From positions 1-33,734 of the forward strand of contig DASUUK010000090.1 of NCBI GenBank assembly GCA_036374135.1: DNA of 33,734 nt. Reading direction: 5' to 3'. The translations under genes and the position numbers were made by a program. The stretch is from Euzebyales bacterium (GTDB taxonomy: Bacteria > Actinomycetota > Nitriliruptoria > Euzebyales > JAHELV01). The notes under the pieces were generated by a model. It did no database searches. It saw nothing but the letters and a program-made list of their open reading frames with translations, and was not told the origin of the DNA. How positions within the stretch are numbered: position 1 is the first letter of the stretch; each line of letters opens with the position of its first letter. Below, piece by piece: positions 27,074-33,734 of the stretch.

Positions 27074-28338
27074 TGATGCGACGGGCGGCCTACTGGGCGG
27101 CGGTGCTGTTCATCTTCACGGTCCCGTGGGAGGTCGCGATCCGCGTCGGCGCGGTCGGCCGGGTGAGCCGGGCGGTGGGCCTGCTGGTCGCCGGGCTGTG
27201 GGCGCTGTCGGTCATCATGCGCGGTCACAGCCGGCCGCTCGACCGCTTCGTCAAGGCCTACTTCCTGCTGGTGCTGTGGAGCGGCCTGACGATGTTCTGG
27301 ACGATCGACGTGCACGCCACGCTGGGCGGGTTCATCACCTACGTCCAGATCTTGGGCATGGTGCTGGTCGTGCTGGACCTGTTCGAGACGGAACGGCGGG
27401 TCGAGACGGCGCTCCAGGCCTTCGTCCTCGGTGCCTACGTGTCGTGTGTCAGCATCTTCGTCAACTGGGTCAACGCTCCCCCGACGGACTTCCCCGAGCA
27501 CCAGCGCATCAAGGCACTCGGGTTCGAGGTCGACGGCATCGCACTCATCATCGCCGTGGCGCTGCCCGCGGCCTGGTACCTGGCGACCGGCCCGCCCGCG
27601 GACCGGTTGCCGCGCGTCCTGGTCGTGGCCGACATCGCGTACGTCCCGGCGGGGGTCTTCGCGCTGGTGCTGACGGGTACCCGGGGTGCCGCGGTGGCCA
27701 GCCTCCCCACGGTCGTCTTCGTCGCCTGGACGTTGCGCCACGCACGCCGGAACCGCCGGCTGGCCGCCTGGGCGATGGTGGGAGCCGCGATCGTCGGCGT
27801 GGCCTTCTTGGTCCCTCGCGAACCGTTGCAGCGCATCACCGGGACGGTGAGCGACGTCGTCGGCTCCGACAGCCTGAGCGGCCGCAAGGAGATCTGGCAG
27901 GAAGGTGTCGACATCTTCCTCACCCATCCGGTCGGCGGCGTCGGCCTCGATGCGCACCGAGCGGCGGTGTCAGCCGGCAAGGAGGCACACAACACCGCGC
28001 TGTCGGTCCTGGTGGAGACGGGCATCGTCGGCTTCGTGCTTCTGGTCGCAGTGATCGCCGGCGTGGCCGTCCGCGTCCGGCAGCGGCGTGGGTGGGCCGC
28101 GTGGTACTGGGGCGCACAGCTCACGGCCATCCTGCTCGGCGCGATGTCGCTGTCGTTGGAGGACCGCAAGGCCGTCTGGATCATGGGGTCGTTGGCGGTC
28201 GCGAGTGCGACGGCAGCGCGCCGACGCGAGGACGCACGACCACCGCCCTCGGACCTGGATCTGGCGCACGTCGACGACGTGGACGGCGGCTACGCCGTCG
28301 TGCGGTCGGCCGCGCCCGTACCGTCGATCCCGTCGTAG
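27073..28338 (+). CDS. O-antigen polymerase/ligase-like membrane protein (Wzy type)
   Basis: The 421-residue protein has about ten hydrophobic segments and is predicted to polymerise repeat units on the outer face of the membrane. The O-antigen ligase/polymerase family region is seen in SLSGRKEIWQEGVDIFLTHP, VGGVGLDAHRA and AHNTALSVLVETGIVGFVLL. GTRGAAVASLPTVVF also fits, including the conserved TGTRGA arginine loop. The last 50 residues are hydrophilic and acidic (DLDLAHVDDVDGG). It is coupled to the upstream GT4 and converges on a sulfotransferase. In a Gram-positive-type cell a Wzy-like role is more likely than an LPS ligase role. Confidence 0.9.
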   Translation: MMRRAAYWAAVLFIFTVPWEVAIRVGAVGRVSRAVGLLVAGLWALSVIMRGHSRPLDRFVKAYFLLVLWSGLTMFWTIDVHATLGGFITYVQILGMVLVVLDLFETERRVETALQAFVLGAYVSCVSIFVNWVNAPPTDFPEHQRIKALGFEVDGIALIIAVALPAAWYLATGPPADRLPRVLVVADIAYVPAGVFALVLTGTRGAAVASLPTVVFVAWTLRHARRNRRLAAWAMVGAAIVGVAFLVPREPLQRITGTVSDVVGSDSLSGRKEIWQEGVDIFLTHPVGGVGLDAHRAAVSAGKEAHNTALSVLVETGIVGFVLLVAVIAGVAVRVRQRRGWAAWYWGAQLTAILLGAMSLSLEDRKAVWIMGSLAVASATAARRREDARPPPSDLDLAHVDDVDGGYAVVRSAAPVPSIPS

Positions 28339-28356
28339 GACGCGCCCGGACCTACG
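28334..28356. terminator. small hairpin spanning both stop codons of a convergent pair
   Basis: CGTAGG and CCTACG form a 6-bp stem with an 11-base loop. The TAG stops of the polymerase gene (plus) and of the sulfotransferase gene (minus) lie within or against the two arms. The arrangement matches that at 17111-17137, with the same loop length but a shorter stem. No T-tract is present. Confidence 0.3.
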
Positions 28357-29194
28357 TCAGGAGCGTCTCGACGGCCGGTCGCGTGCCCGGACGGCGATAC
28401 AGCGACAGCAGCGGACGGTAGACGCCGTGCTGACGCATCCGGCTGAGCGCGATGTTGCGCCGGTTGAAGCGCTGATCGGCGCGCCGATAGTCGGCGACCG
28501 CGGCGTCCAACCGGGATCCGTACGCCCGCTGCAGCCGCGGGTACAGCTCCTCGGTGACATGGCGGTACAGCACCAGATCCTGCTGGTTGGCCTCGGTCAG
28601 CATCTGCCGGGTGCGCTCGTTGGCCAGCAGGTCGGTCGCGATGGTGGTGCGCTTCGCCACGTTGACGCGTCGGTAGCTGATGTCGAGGTCGCGTGCGCGC
28701 AACGCCTGCAGCAGGATCATCGACTCGTCGAAGCGCTCGGCCAGTCCCACGAACATCTGACGTCGCTCGATCACCCGGATCGCCTCCTGGGCGTCGGCGA
28801 TGCCGGCGATCCGGCGGGTCTGGGCGTCGCGGAACCAGTCGCGTTCGATCCACTCGTCGAACGCGACGTCCTTGCCGCGGTGGTCGATGTGGTACTGGTA
28901 GCGCGATGCGGCGGTCTTCAGCGGGTCGCGCACGAAGGTGAGGTACGCGAGCTCGGTGTCGGCGACGCCCAGGTCGACGTGTCCAAAGATGCGGTGACCG
29001 GCGATGCTGCGCAGGCGCGGGTAGATGGTGCGGACGCGGCGCAGGTCCTCCGCCGAGAACGGTGGATCCCGCCATGCCGCGTGCCACGGCTCGACGTCGC
29101 AGTGCCGAGGTCCGTAGGAGCTGCGCAGCATGTACCGCACGGTGCTGCCGGCGGTCTTGTTGATGTGGACGAAGACGAGCATGCGACGGCTCAT
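28352..29194 (-). CDS. sulfotransferase family 2-like protein (third of three)
   Basis: The 280-residue protein has LVFVHINKTAGSTVRYML at residues 6-23, the binding loop of Golgi-type (family 2) sulfotransferases such as chondroitin and uronosyl 2-O types. Later come FGHVDLGV, YLTFVRDPLKTAASRYQYH (3'-phosphate site) and FDEWIERDWFRDAQTRRIAG. The remaining 130 residues are helical and less conserved, with VGLAERFDESMILLQAL resembling family 2 enzymes. ATG 29194 overlaps the stop of the NTase-kinase fusion (ATGA). The uronosyl-type resemblance fits the nearby ugd, but acceptor specificity is inference. Confidence 0.87.
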   Translation of the reverse strand: MSRRMLVFVHINKTAGSTVRYMLRSSYGPRHCDVEPWHAAWRDPPFSAEDLRRVRTIYPRLRSIAGHRIFGHVDLGVADTELAYLTFVRDPLKTAASRYQYHIDHRGKDVAFDEWIERDWFRDAQTRRIAGIADAQEAIRVIERRQMFVGLAERFDESMILLQALRARDLDISYRRVNVAKRTTIATDLLANERTRQMLTEANQQDLVLYRHVTEELYPRLQRAYGSRLDAAVADYRRADQRFNRRNIALSRMRQHGVYRPLLSLYRRPGTRPAVETLLT

Positions 29195-30705
29195 GCCAGC
29201 GACGCCCAGATCAGCGCCTTGATCTCGGCGACCACCGCCGCGGGCGGCTGGCCAGCGTCGACGACGTGGGCGCCGGTGCCGCTCCAGTCGATGTCGTAGA
29301 TCTCGGTCGCCCTCGCGACGACGTAGTCGTGCGGTTCGTCGATCTTGCGGCGGGCCGCCTCCAGCGGGTCGAGCCGCAGCACGATCGCAAGGTCGGGTGG
29401 CACCACACGCTCGTGGTAGTGCTGTTCGAGGCGGACGAGCCACCGCAGCAGCCGGCCGCGGTCGTCACCGTCGGTCAGGCGGGCGATCTGAGGCACGTCC
29501 GTCTGCCGCAATGCGGGGTGGGGGAACCGGTCCGAGATGACGATGCTGCCGCTGGCGGCCGCACGGCTGGCGCGCCGGTACGTCAGATACCGGTCCCTCG
29601 CCTTGCACGCGAACCACAGCAGCCTCCGGTACTCCGTGGCCGACGGATCGCCGCCATCCCCCGGCCGTGAGCGCGACATCGCTGGTGGACCCGTCAGCGT
29701 GGGGACGGCGACGCCGGCGATCTTCAGACCGCCGCGGACCGCGTAGGTGGTCGCCGACCACGGCGGCTTGCCCAGGTGCACGGTGACGACGTCGAAGTGC
29801 TCCTCCAGCCACGCACCGATCTCGCGCAGCGCCGTCGTCTTGCCAGCGCCGTCGCCGCCGATGATGGCGATGATGGCGCCGCCGCCGTCCAGGCGGTAGC
29901 CCCTGCGACCCAGCGTGCGTCGCCTGACCGACAGCGCGACCCGCCGCCACAGACGCACCACCGCATCGACCGATGGGCTTCGCCGGGCGTGCGCCTGCAG
30001 CCGCGTCTCCATGCGCCGGCCGACCGCTGCGGTGCGCGCCAGCGATGCGGTGCCCGACGCGACGTCCTCCGCGGCGGCGAACAGGTCCCGCCCGACGAAG
30101 CCCAGGTGCCCATCGACGACGGCGTCGACGTCGTCACGCGTGATCAGCTCGCGCAGGTGTGCGTGCTCCTCACGCTCCGACCGGGAGGGGCGTGGTCGGC
30201 TGCGCCTGGCACCGGTCCACACCATCTCGTCGATCACCGCGTACTTGAGCACCATGCGGATGACCAGCAGGACGTACTCGAACGCAGGAGCGGGTGTCGG
30301 CAGCACGCTGGTCTTCGACGCCGAGGCGAGGAACGGTTCCTCGATCGGCAGGCGGTAGTTCTTCGTGCGGTCGTGACCCACGATCAGCTGCCGGTGGGCG
30401 TGCACGTGCACGAAGCGGTCAGCGGCCGCGTCGTACGCGAAGTAGTGCGCCACGCCCGGCGGTGACGTCGCCTGCGGGCGGACGGCGCCGACGAAGCCGC
30501 AGCTGTCGAGCACTCGCCGGAAGTCGCGCACGTGCCGGCGGGAGACCAGCAGGTCCAGATCGGTCTCCGCCAGTTCCGCGCGTCGCAGGAACCGGTTGCT
30601 CTTGAAGTGACAGTACGCAACACCGGCCACGTCCAGTTCCGCCGCGAGCCGCTCGACGAGCGGCGCCGCCGATGCCTGCTCCGGGCGCACAGCCCCCACG
30701 CGCAC
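29191..30705 (-). CDS. nucleotidyltransferase-like / thymidylate-kinase-like fusion protein (copy 2)
   Basis: The 504-residue protein is a paralog of the one at 15599-17113. The N-terminal part has AYCHFKSNRFL and ETDLDLLVSRRH, then HYFAYDAAADRFVHVHAHRQ and KNYRLPIEEPFL, parallel to copy 1. The C-terminal part has Walker A IIGGDGAGKTTALREI near 280, VTVHLGKPPW (copy 1: RRVHAGKPPA), the kinase motif ISDRFPHP near 389, and a lid containing ARRKIDEPHDY. Identical length and spacing with clear sequence divergence indicate an old duplication or separate acquisition. GTG 30705 has an excellent AAGGAG seven bases upstream. The gene is coupled to a sulfotransferase downstream. Confidence 0.82.
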   Translation of the reverse strand: MRVGAVRPEQASAAPLVERLAAELDVAGVAYCHFKSNRFLRRAELAETDLDLLVSRRHVRDFRRVLDSCGFVGAVRPQATSPPGVAHYFAYDAAADRFVHVHAHRQLIVGHDRTKNYRLPIEEPFLASASKTSVLPTPAPAFEYVLLVIRMVLKYAVIDEMVWTGARRSRPRPSRSEREEHAHLRELITRDDVDAVVDGHLGFVGRDLFAAAEDVASGTASLARTAAVGRRMETRLQAHARRSPSVDAVVRLWRRVALSVRRRTLGRRGYRLDGGGAIIAIIGGDGAGKTTALREIGAWLEEHFDVVTVHLGKPPWSATTYAVRGGLKIAGVAVPTLTGPPAMSRSRPGDGGDPSATEYRRLLWFACKARDRYLTYRRASRAAASGSIVISDRFPHPALRQTDVPQIARLTDGDDRGRLLRWLVRLEQHYHERVVPPDLAIVLRLDPLEAARRKIDEPHDYVVARATEIYDIDWSGTGAHVVDAGQPPAAVVAEIKALIWASLA

Positions 30706-30730
30706 GAACGACTCCTTGTCTCCGCCCTCG

Positions 30731-30746
30731 CCCGACGATCGTCGGG
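30731..30746. promoter_or_regulatory. 16-base perfect palindrome upstream of fusion gene copy 2
   Basis: CCCGACGATCGTCGGG is perfectly self-complementary and lies 25 bases before the GTG at 30705. A TAGGCT on the minus strand (about 30751-30756) could be the -10, which would put the palindrome over the transcription start like a repressor operator. It could equally be a 6-bp hairpin with a GATC loop ending the DUF1996 transcript. One or two such palindromes are expected by chance in a window this GC-rich. Confidence 0.3.
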
Positions 30747-30807
30747 ACAGCCTAGCGCGGCTCGTAGCGCCGACCGCTGGCCGATTGGCGAGGGGCGCGT
30801 CGAGACT

Positions 30808-31839
30808 CTAGTCGTGCACGCGTCCACACCGCTTGACGCGGGTGCAGTCGTCGAGCCAACGCTCCAGCTCGCTCTGATCCCAGGTGTTCCAGAAGTCCCC
30901 GTGCGGCACGGTCGTCCCATCCACCAGGGTCCACCCGGCGCCGCCGGAACCCTCGGGATAGTGGACCACGTAGCGGACGTTCGGCAGCTTGACCGGGTGT
31001 GATGCGGGGCATCGGTTCCCCGTGGGGTAGACCACGTGGCTGCGGTGATCGGTCGCGTCGATGTGACTGCCGTCCCAGCAGTTCGGAAAGATGATCGCCG
31101 CGATCAGGTCGGACGTCGTACACCGCGGCGGCGCGTCGTAGCGCACCTCTTCGCTGTCGTCGTCGTGGCAGTTCCACCACACGTGGTCGGGGAACTGACC
31201 CTCGCCGCCGGCGATCATCCGAAAGTCCGGTGGGAACGCCACGGTCGCACTGTAGTCGGCGGGGCGGCTGCGGTAGTAGCTGAACAACGCCACCGGCTCG
31301 ACCGGCGTGCCGTCCGGATCGAGCAGCGCCGGCGTCCAGTAGCCCGCGGTGTCGCCGCCGACGACACAGGTCGTGCCGGCATCGGACATCGACGCGTAGG
31401 TCGAGTTCGAGTCGACTGAGGTGTTGCCGAAGAAGTCGTGCAGGTGTTGCGAGCGCGTACCGGACGGACCCGGGGAGACGATGGGATCGACCTGGTCGCG
31501 GTGCGAGAACGGGCACTTGACCAGGAAGTTGCCCGAGCGCTCATCTGCGTCGGCAGGAGGCTGCACCGCCAGCTCGACCGACTGCGCCGCGCTGGCGGTG
31601 TGGTCCGTATCGACCTCATGGGCGCCCGAATCGCCCGTCTCGGCCTCGTCGGCGTCGGACCCGTGTGCTGCGGACCCGTGCGCTGCGACGCCCGATGATG
31701 CCTCGGCGGACGCCGGCGCGTCGTCGGCGGACTGCGGAGCGCTGACCTGCAGCACGTCCTCGGCTTCGCAGGCCGTCACCATGAGGCCCAGCGCGACGAG
31801 CAGAGCGACGAACCCGGTCGACCGTGTGCGGTGCTGCAC
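30808..31839 (-). CDS. DUF1996-domain lipoprotein
   Basis: The 343-residue lipoprotein has a signal peptide ending in the lipobox LMVTAC (Cys 24). The GTG at 31839 is preferred over a GTG at 31893 because it starts just before the signal peptide and has GGGGGT upstream. An acidic, Ala/Ser-rich linker (about 35-85) leads to a DUF1996 domain (about 95-335). Its hallmarks are HLHDFFGN, GYWTPALLDPDG, FPDHVWWNCH, IFPNCWDG, CPASHPVKLPNVRYVVHYP and HGDFWNTWDQ. The domain is common in fungal and actinobacterial secreted proteins; its function is not established to my knowledge. Residues after the lipid Cys (CEAEDVLQVSAP) resemble those of the beta-helix lipoprotein at 3001-4653, suggesting a shared surface role. 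Confidence 0.88.
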   Translation of the reverse strand: MQHRTRSTGFVALLVALGLMVTACEAEDVLQVSAPQSADDAPASAEASSGVAAHGSAAHGSDADEAETGDSGAHEVDTDHTASAAQSVELAVQPPADADERSGNFLVKCPFSHRDQVDPIVSPGPSGTRSQHLHDFFGNTSVDSNSTYASMSDAGTTCVVGGDTAGYWTPALLDPDGTPVEPVALFSYYRSRPADYSATVAFPPDFRMIAGGEGQFPDHVWWNCHDDDSEEVRYDAPPRCTTSDLIAAIIFPNCWDGSHIDATDHRSHVVYPTGNRCPASHPVKLPNVRYVVHYPEGSGGAGWTLVDGTTVPHGDFWNTWDQSELERWLDDCTRVKRCGRVHD

Positions 31840-32082
31840 GCATGACCCCCAGCAGCGATATCGGAGCGCGGGCGCCGTGGCCCGCTCGAACACGCCCGAG
31901 CGTATGGATCGGCGGCCGGTGACGTACTGGCCAGAGGGTCACGCGAGCACGCGTCATGCGGCACCGGTCACGCTCCGCTGGGCCGACCGGACACGACGCC
32001 GCGTCCAATCGACACAGGTCGGCGTCGGACGTCCGTCCAATGCCCCTGAGCTGAGCTGCACCATGCGGCACGCGCACACGCA

Positions 32083-32114
32083 AACGCCGGCGCACCTACG
32101 GGTGCGCCGGCGTT
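32083..32114 (-). terminator. strong 14-bp intrinsic terminator hairpin after the LAXTG gene
   Basis: AACGCCGGCGCACC and GGTGCGCCGGCGTT pair perfectly over 14 bp with a four-base loop. The hairpin begins 17 bases past the stop codon at 32131. On the minus strand the stem is followed by a short T run (TTTG). On the plus strand the loop would be C-TACG-G, a stable UNCG-type tetraloop, so it could also stop transcription from the other side. This is far beyond chance. Confidence 0.75.
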
Positions 32115-32130
32115 GAGCGTGCGTGCGGGT

Positions 32131-32415
32131 CTAGGCTGCTGCGCGCTTCCGCGACACCGCGACTGCGGCGCCACCCGCGACGACCAGGCCGAAGCCGACC
32201 ATCAGCACGGCGCCAGCGTCGATGCCGGTGGCGGCGAGCGCCTGACCGGCGGTGTCGGCGACGTCCGACACCGGCGTGACGTGCACCGGCGCCTCACCAC
32301 CACCTTCAGGCGGCGCCGCCCCCGACCCGAGCAGATCGCCACCAGCCAAAGCAGGCATCGCGGCGGTCATGAGCAGGACTGCTGTGAGCCCGACAATGAT
32401 CATCAATCTACGCAT
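32131..32415 (-). CDS. small secreted protein with LAXTG-type sortase sorting signal
   Basis: The 94-residue protein has a signal peptide at residues 1-24 (RRLMIIVGLTAVLLM, then PALA). A short Gly/Pro/Ala-rich exposed region (about 25-59) follows. The sorting signal is LAATG at 60-64, then a hydrophobic helix (about 66-87) and a basic tail (SRKRAAA). LAXTG is the known motif of class E sortases in high-GC Gram-positive bacteria. After cleavage only about 38 residues would remain on the cell wall. ATG 32415 has GGAG eight bases upstream. The gene has its own promoter (32461-32489) and strong terminator (32083-32114), implying independent and perhaps high expression. The role is unknown; the size fits a surface coat or anchor peptide. 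Confidence 0.85.
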   Translation of the reverse strand: MRRLMIIVGLTAVLLMTAAMPALAGGDLLGSGAAPPEGGGEAPVHVTPVSDVADTAGQALAATGIDAGAVLMVGFGLVVAGGAAVAVSRKRAAA

Positions 32416-32460
32416 GCGTTATCTCCGAATCTGGTGACGTCTCCCGCCAACGACGATGTG

Positions 32461-32489
32461 ATTATGCATCGCTCGTTGGAGCATAGCAA
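32461..32489 (-). promoter_or_regulatory. sigma70-type promoter for the LAXTG gene
   Basis: On the minus strand, TTGCTA (4 of 6), a 17-base spacer and CATAAT (5 of 6) lie at the very end of the DUF4012 gene. They predict a leader of about 40 bases before ATG 32415. An overlapping second candidate is TTGACC (32501-32506) with TGCTATGCT, an extended -10 (hexamer 32480-32485), spaced 15 bases. The local AT content is clearly higher than in the surroundings. Confidence 0.55.
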
Positions 32490-33733
32490 GTTGCCAGCGC
32501 GGTCAAACCAGCCACCCGGCCCGCGTGGAGGCGACCGCGTTGGCCATCCGTACGACTCTCGTCGGAGACGTAGCCGTCCGGTGGCGTCACCGCGACGGAC
32601 AGTCGGGTCGGGCGGATGGTTGGCTGGGCCGCGTACTCCAGGCGGTAGCACCCGTCGCCATCGGGCTCCCACGCGTCCTCGAGCCGCCACCGCAGCTCGA
32701 TTGTGCGCTTCTCGCCCCGCGGAATCGTGAGCAGCGTCGACGCGACCGTGTGGTCGAGCTCCTGCTCGACGACCATGCCCTTGCGCAGGTTGGCGTTGAC
32801 GAAGCGCGGGTCGGCGCGCGTCGGCGCGCAGCGCCCGCAGAACACGCTGACGAGGCTGAAGTTGTCGCCCTCTCCGAGTCCGAGCGTGCTGTCGGCGGGC
32901 AGCGGCGGGGCGCCGTTGGCGAAGGTGACGCGAAGCCGCGCGGTCGCCGAGCCGTCCGGCCGTAGCCGAACCCGGTAGTCGACCGACCGATCCATGTAGA
33001 AGTCGACCTTGTTGACCGCCGCGTTGTTGACGATGACCGCCATGGTGTCGTGATCGGGATCCGGCAGCGCGCCCGCGAACCCGAGGTCACGCAGCGTCCG
33101 CTCGGTCTCGGGGTCGGTGCTGTACAGCAGCACATGTCGGTCCCGCATCACCGGCCCGAAGGTGTCGAGCAGGTCCGGTGGCTGCCACCCGCCGCCGCGC
33201 AGGAGCCGGCGCAGCGCTGCCCCGGCGATCTGGCCGAGGGTCTCCTTGCGCTCCTCGCCCGTGGCGAACTCGCTGCGCGCCTCGACGCTGATCGCCGGCA
33301 CGACCTCGTCCGGGCCGACGCGCCCGAGCTCGGGGATCTGCACGTCACCGACCAGGCGCAGCAGCGCCTGGAGGACGAACGGATCGACGAGCATGACGCC
33401 GTCGACCTTCTCGTCCTCAGTGCGCTCGTACAGGCGCACCATCGCCGTCGCCGCGGACGGGAAGTCGGGCGTCGCATTGATCGCCTGCCAGAAGCCCGCG
33501 CCGCCCCAGCGGCTGTAGCGCGCAGCGTAGTCGGTGTTGGGCGCGGGCACCTCGTTGTACGGCAGGCTCGTCAGGTCCTGCACAGGTCGGAACGGGCTGA
33601 GGTTGAAGCGTCCGCGGTTGAACGTCGCGACGGCGTACGCGCCGACGAACCCGCCGGTGCCCCGCAGCTCGGCCGGGTTCTGCGCGCCGAACAGATACCG
33701 CTTGCGACCGTTGACGCCGAGGAACGACGACAG
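32462..33733 (-). CDS. DUF4012-domain protein (N-terminus beyond window)
   Basis: The frame is open from the window edge to the stop at 32462, giving about 423 residues; the N-terminus lies outside. The visible start, GRKRYLFGAQNPAELRGTGG, is the hallmark opening of the DUF4012 domain (RYL..xQN.AELR.TGGF). VDGVMLVDPFVLQALLRLVG, FGPVMRDRHVLLYS and MAVIVNNAAVNKVDFYMDR match later parts of that family. A C-terminal beta-rich part has RVTFANGAPPLPADSTLG, with Cys pairs (FCGRCAP). DUF4012 proteins are usually membrane-anchored extracytoplasmic proteins found beside exopolysaccharide genes in actinobacteria and related bacteria; no reaction is known. The missing N-terminus probably carries the transmembrane anchor. 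Confidence 0.87.
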   Translation of the reverse strand: MSSFLGVNGRKRYLFGAQNPAELRGTGGFVGAYAVATFNRGRFNLSPFRPVQDLTSLPYNEVPAPNTDYAARYSRWGGAGFWQAINATPDFPSAATAMVRLYERTEDEKVDGVMLVDPFVLQALLRLVGDVQIPELGRVGPDEVVPAISVEARSEFATGEERKETLGQIAGAALRRLLRGGGWQPPDLLDTFGPVMRDRHVLLYSTDPETERTLRDLGFAGALPDPDHDTMAVIVNNAAVNKVDFYMDRSVDYRVRLRPDGSATARLRVTFANGAPPLPADSTLGLGEGDNFSLVSVFCGRCAPTRADPRFVNANLRKGMVVEQELDHTVASTLLTIPRGEKRTIELRWRLEDAWEPDGDGCYRLEYAAQPTIRPTRLSVAVTPPDGYVSDESRTDGQRGRLHAGRVAGLTALATCYAPTSDA

Positions 33734-33734
33734 C

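Noticed and set aside
31840-32082. Repeated ATTGGACG (minus strand) as promoter or regulator boxes for the DUF1996 gene
   Set aside because: Only two short copies exist and neither has a -10 element at a suitable distance.
1-33734. CRISPR arrays, insertion sequences, attachment sites, tRNA or rRNA genes
   Set aside because: No evenly spaced short repeats, transposase motifs, terminal inverted repeats or recognisable RNA gene sequences were found by reading both strands.

Overview
This window is very GC-rich DNA from a high-GC Gram-positive-type bacterium, most likely an actinomycete-related lineage (Actinomycetota, perhaps a deep-branching halophilic or marine group; the rank is a guess). 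The evidence is composition, frequent GTG/TTG starts, an actinobacterial-style LAXTG sorting signal, DUF4012 and DUF1996 proteins, lipoproteins, and the absence of any outer-membrane export gene. No rRNA, tRNA, CRISPR array, transposase or phage gene was seen.

Almost the whole window is one cell-surface polysaccharide locus of the Wzx/Wzy type. It has an initiating sugar-phosphate transferase (8780-9544), UDP-glucose dehydrogenase (6953-8290) and UDP-glucose epimerase (17135-18121) for precursors. It also has three GT4 glycosyltransferases (21658, 23865, 25973), a flippase (20066-21637), a polymerase/ligase (27073-28338) and a fused Wzz/tyrosine-kinase-like protein (18159-20069). Added to this core are three different sulfotransferases (9572, 22978, 28352), which predict a sulfated, probably uronic-acid-containing polymer. 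There are also four P-loop proteins of thymidylate-kinase type (14869, 15599, 24970, 29191). Two of these are full-length paralogous fusions of a nucleotidyltransferase-like domain with a kinase-like domain.

Layout. 1-4653 (minus): an incomplete secreted beta-propeller/PKD protein and a beta-helix lipoprotein. 4908-8290 (minus): ATP-grasp, PHP and ugd. 8780-9544 (plus): initiating transferase, converging on a sulfotransferase. 10669-17113 (plus): TPR-SnoaL protein, a second propeller protein, a P-loop kinase and an NTase-kinase fusion. 17135-25761 (minus): a run of seven genes from a P-loop kinase through GT4, sulfotransferase, GT4, flippase and Wzz-kinase to galE, mostly overlapping or closely spaced. 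25973-28338 (plus): GT4 and polymerase. 28352-31839 (minus): sulfotransferase, second NTase-kinase fusion and a DUF1996 lipoprotein. 32131-33734 (minus): a tiny sortase-anchored protein with its own promoter and terminator, then an incomplete DUF4012 protein.

Together the cytoplasmic genes would make, sulfate and perhaps phosphorylate a repeat unit; the membrane genes would flip and polymerise it; the secreted proteins (two propellers, a beta-helix protein, the DUF1996 lipoprotein and the LAXTG protein) could bind, trim or anchor it. The polymer's structure and the roles of the kinase-like proteins are inference. The most unusual items are the NTase-kinase fusions, the degenerate Wzz-linked tyrosine kinase and the density of sulfotransferases.
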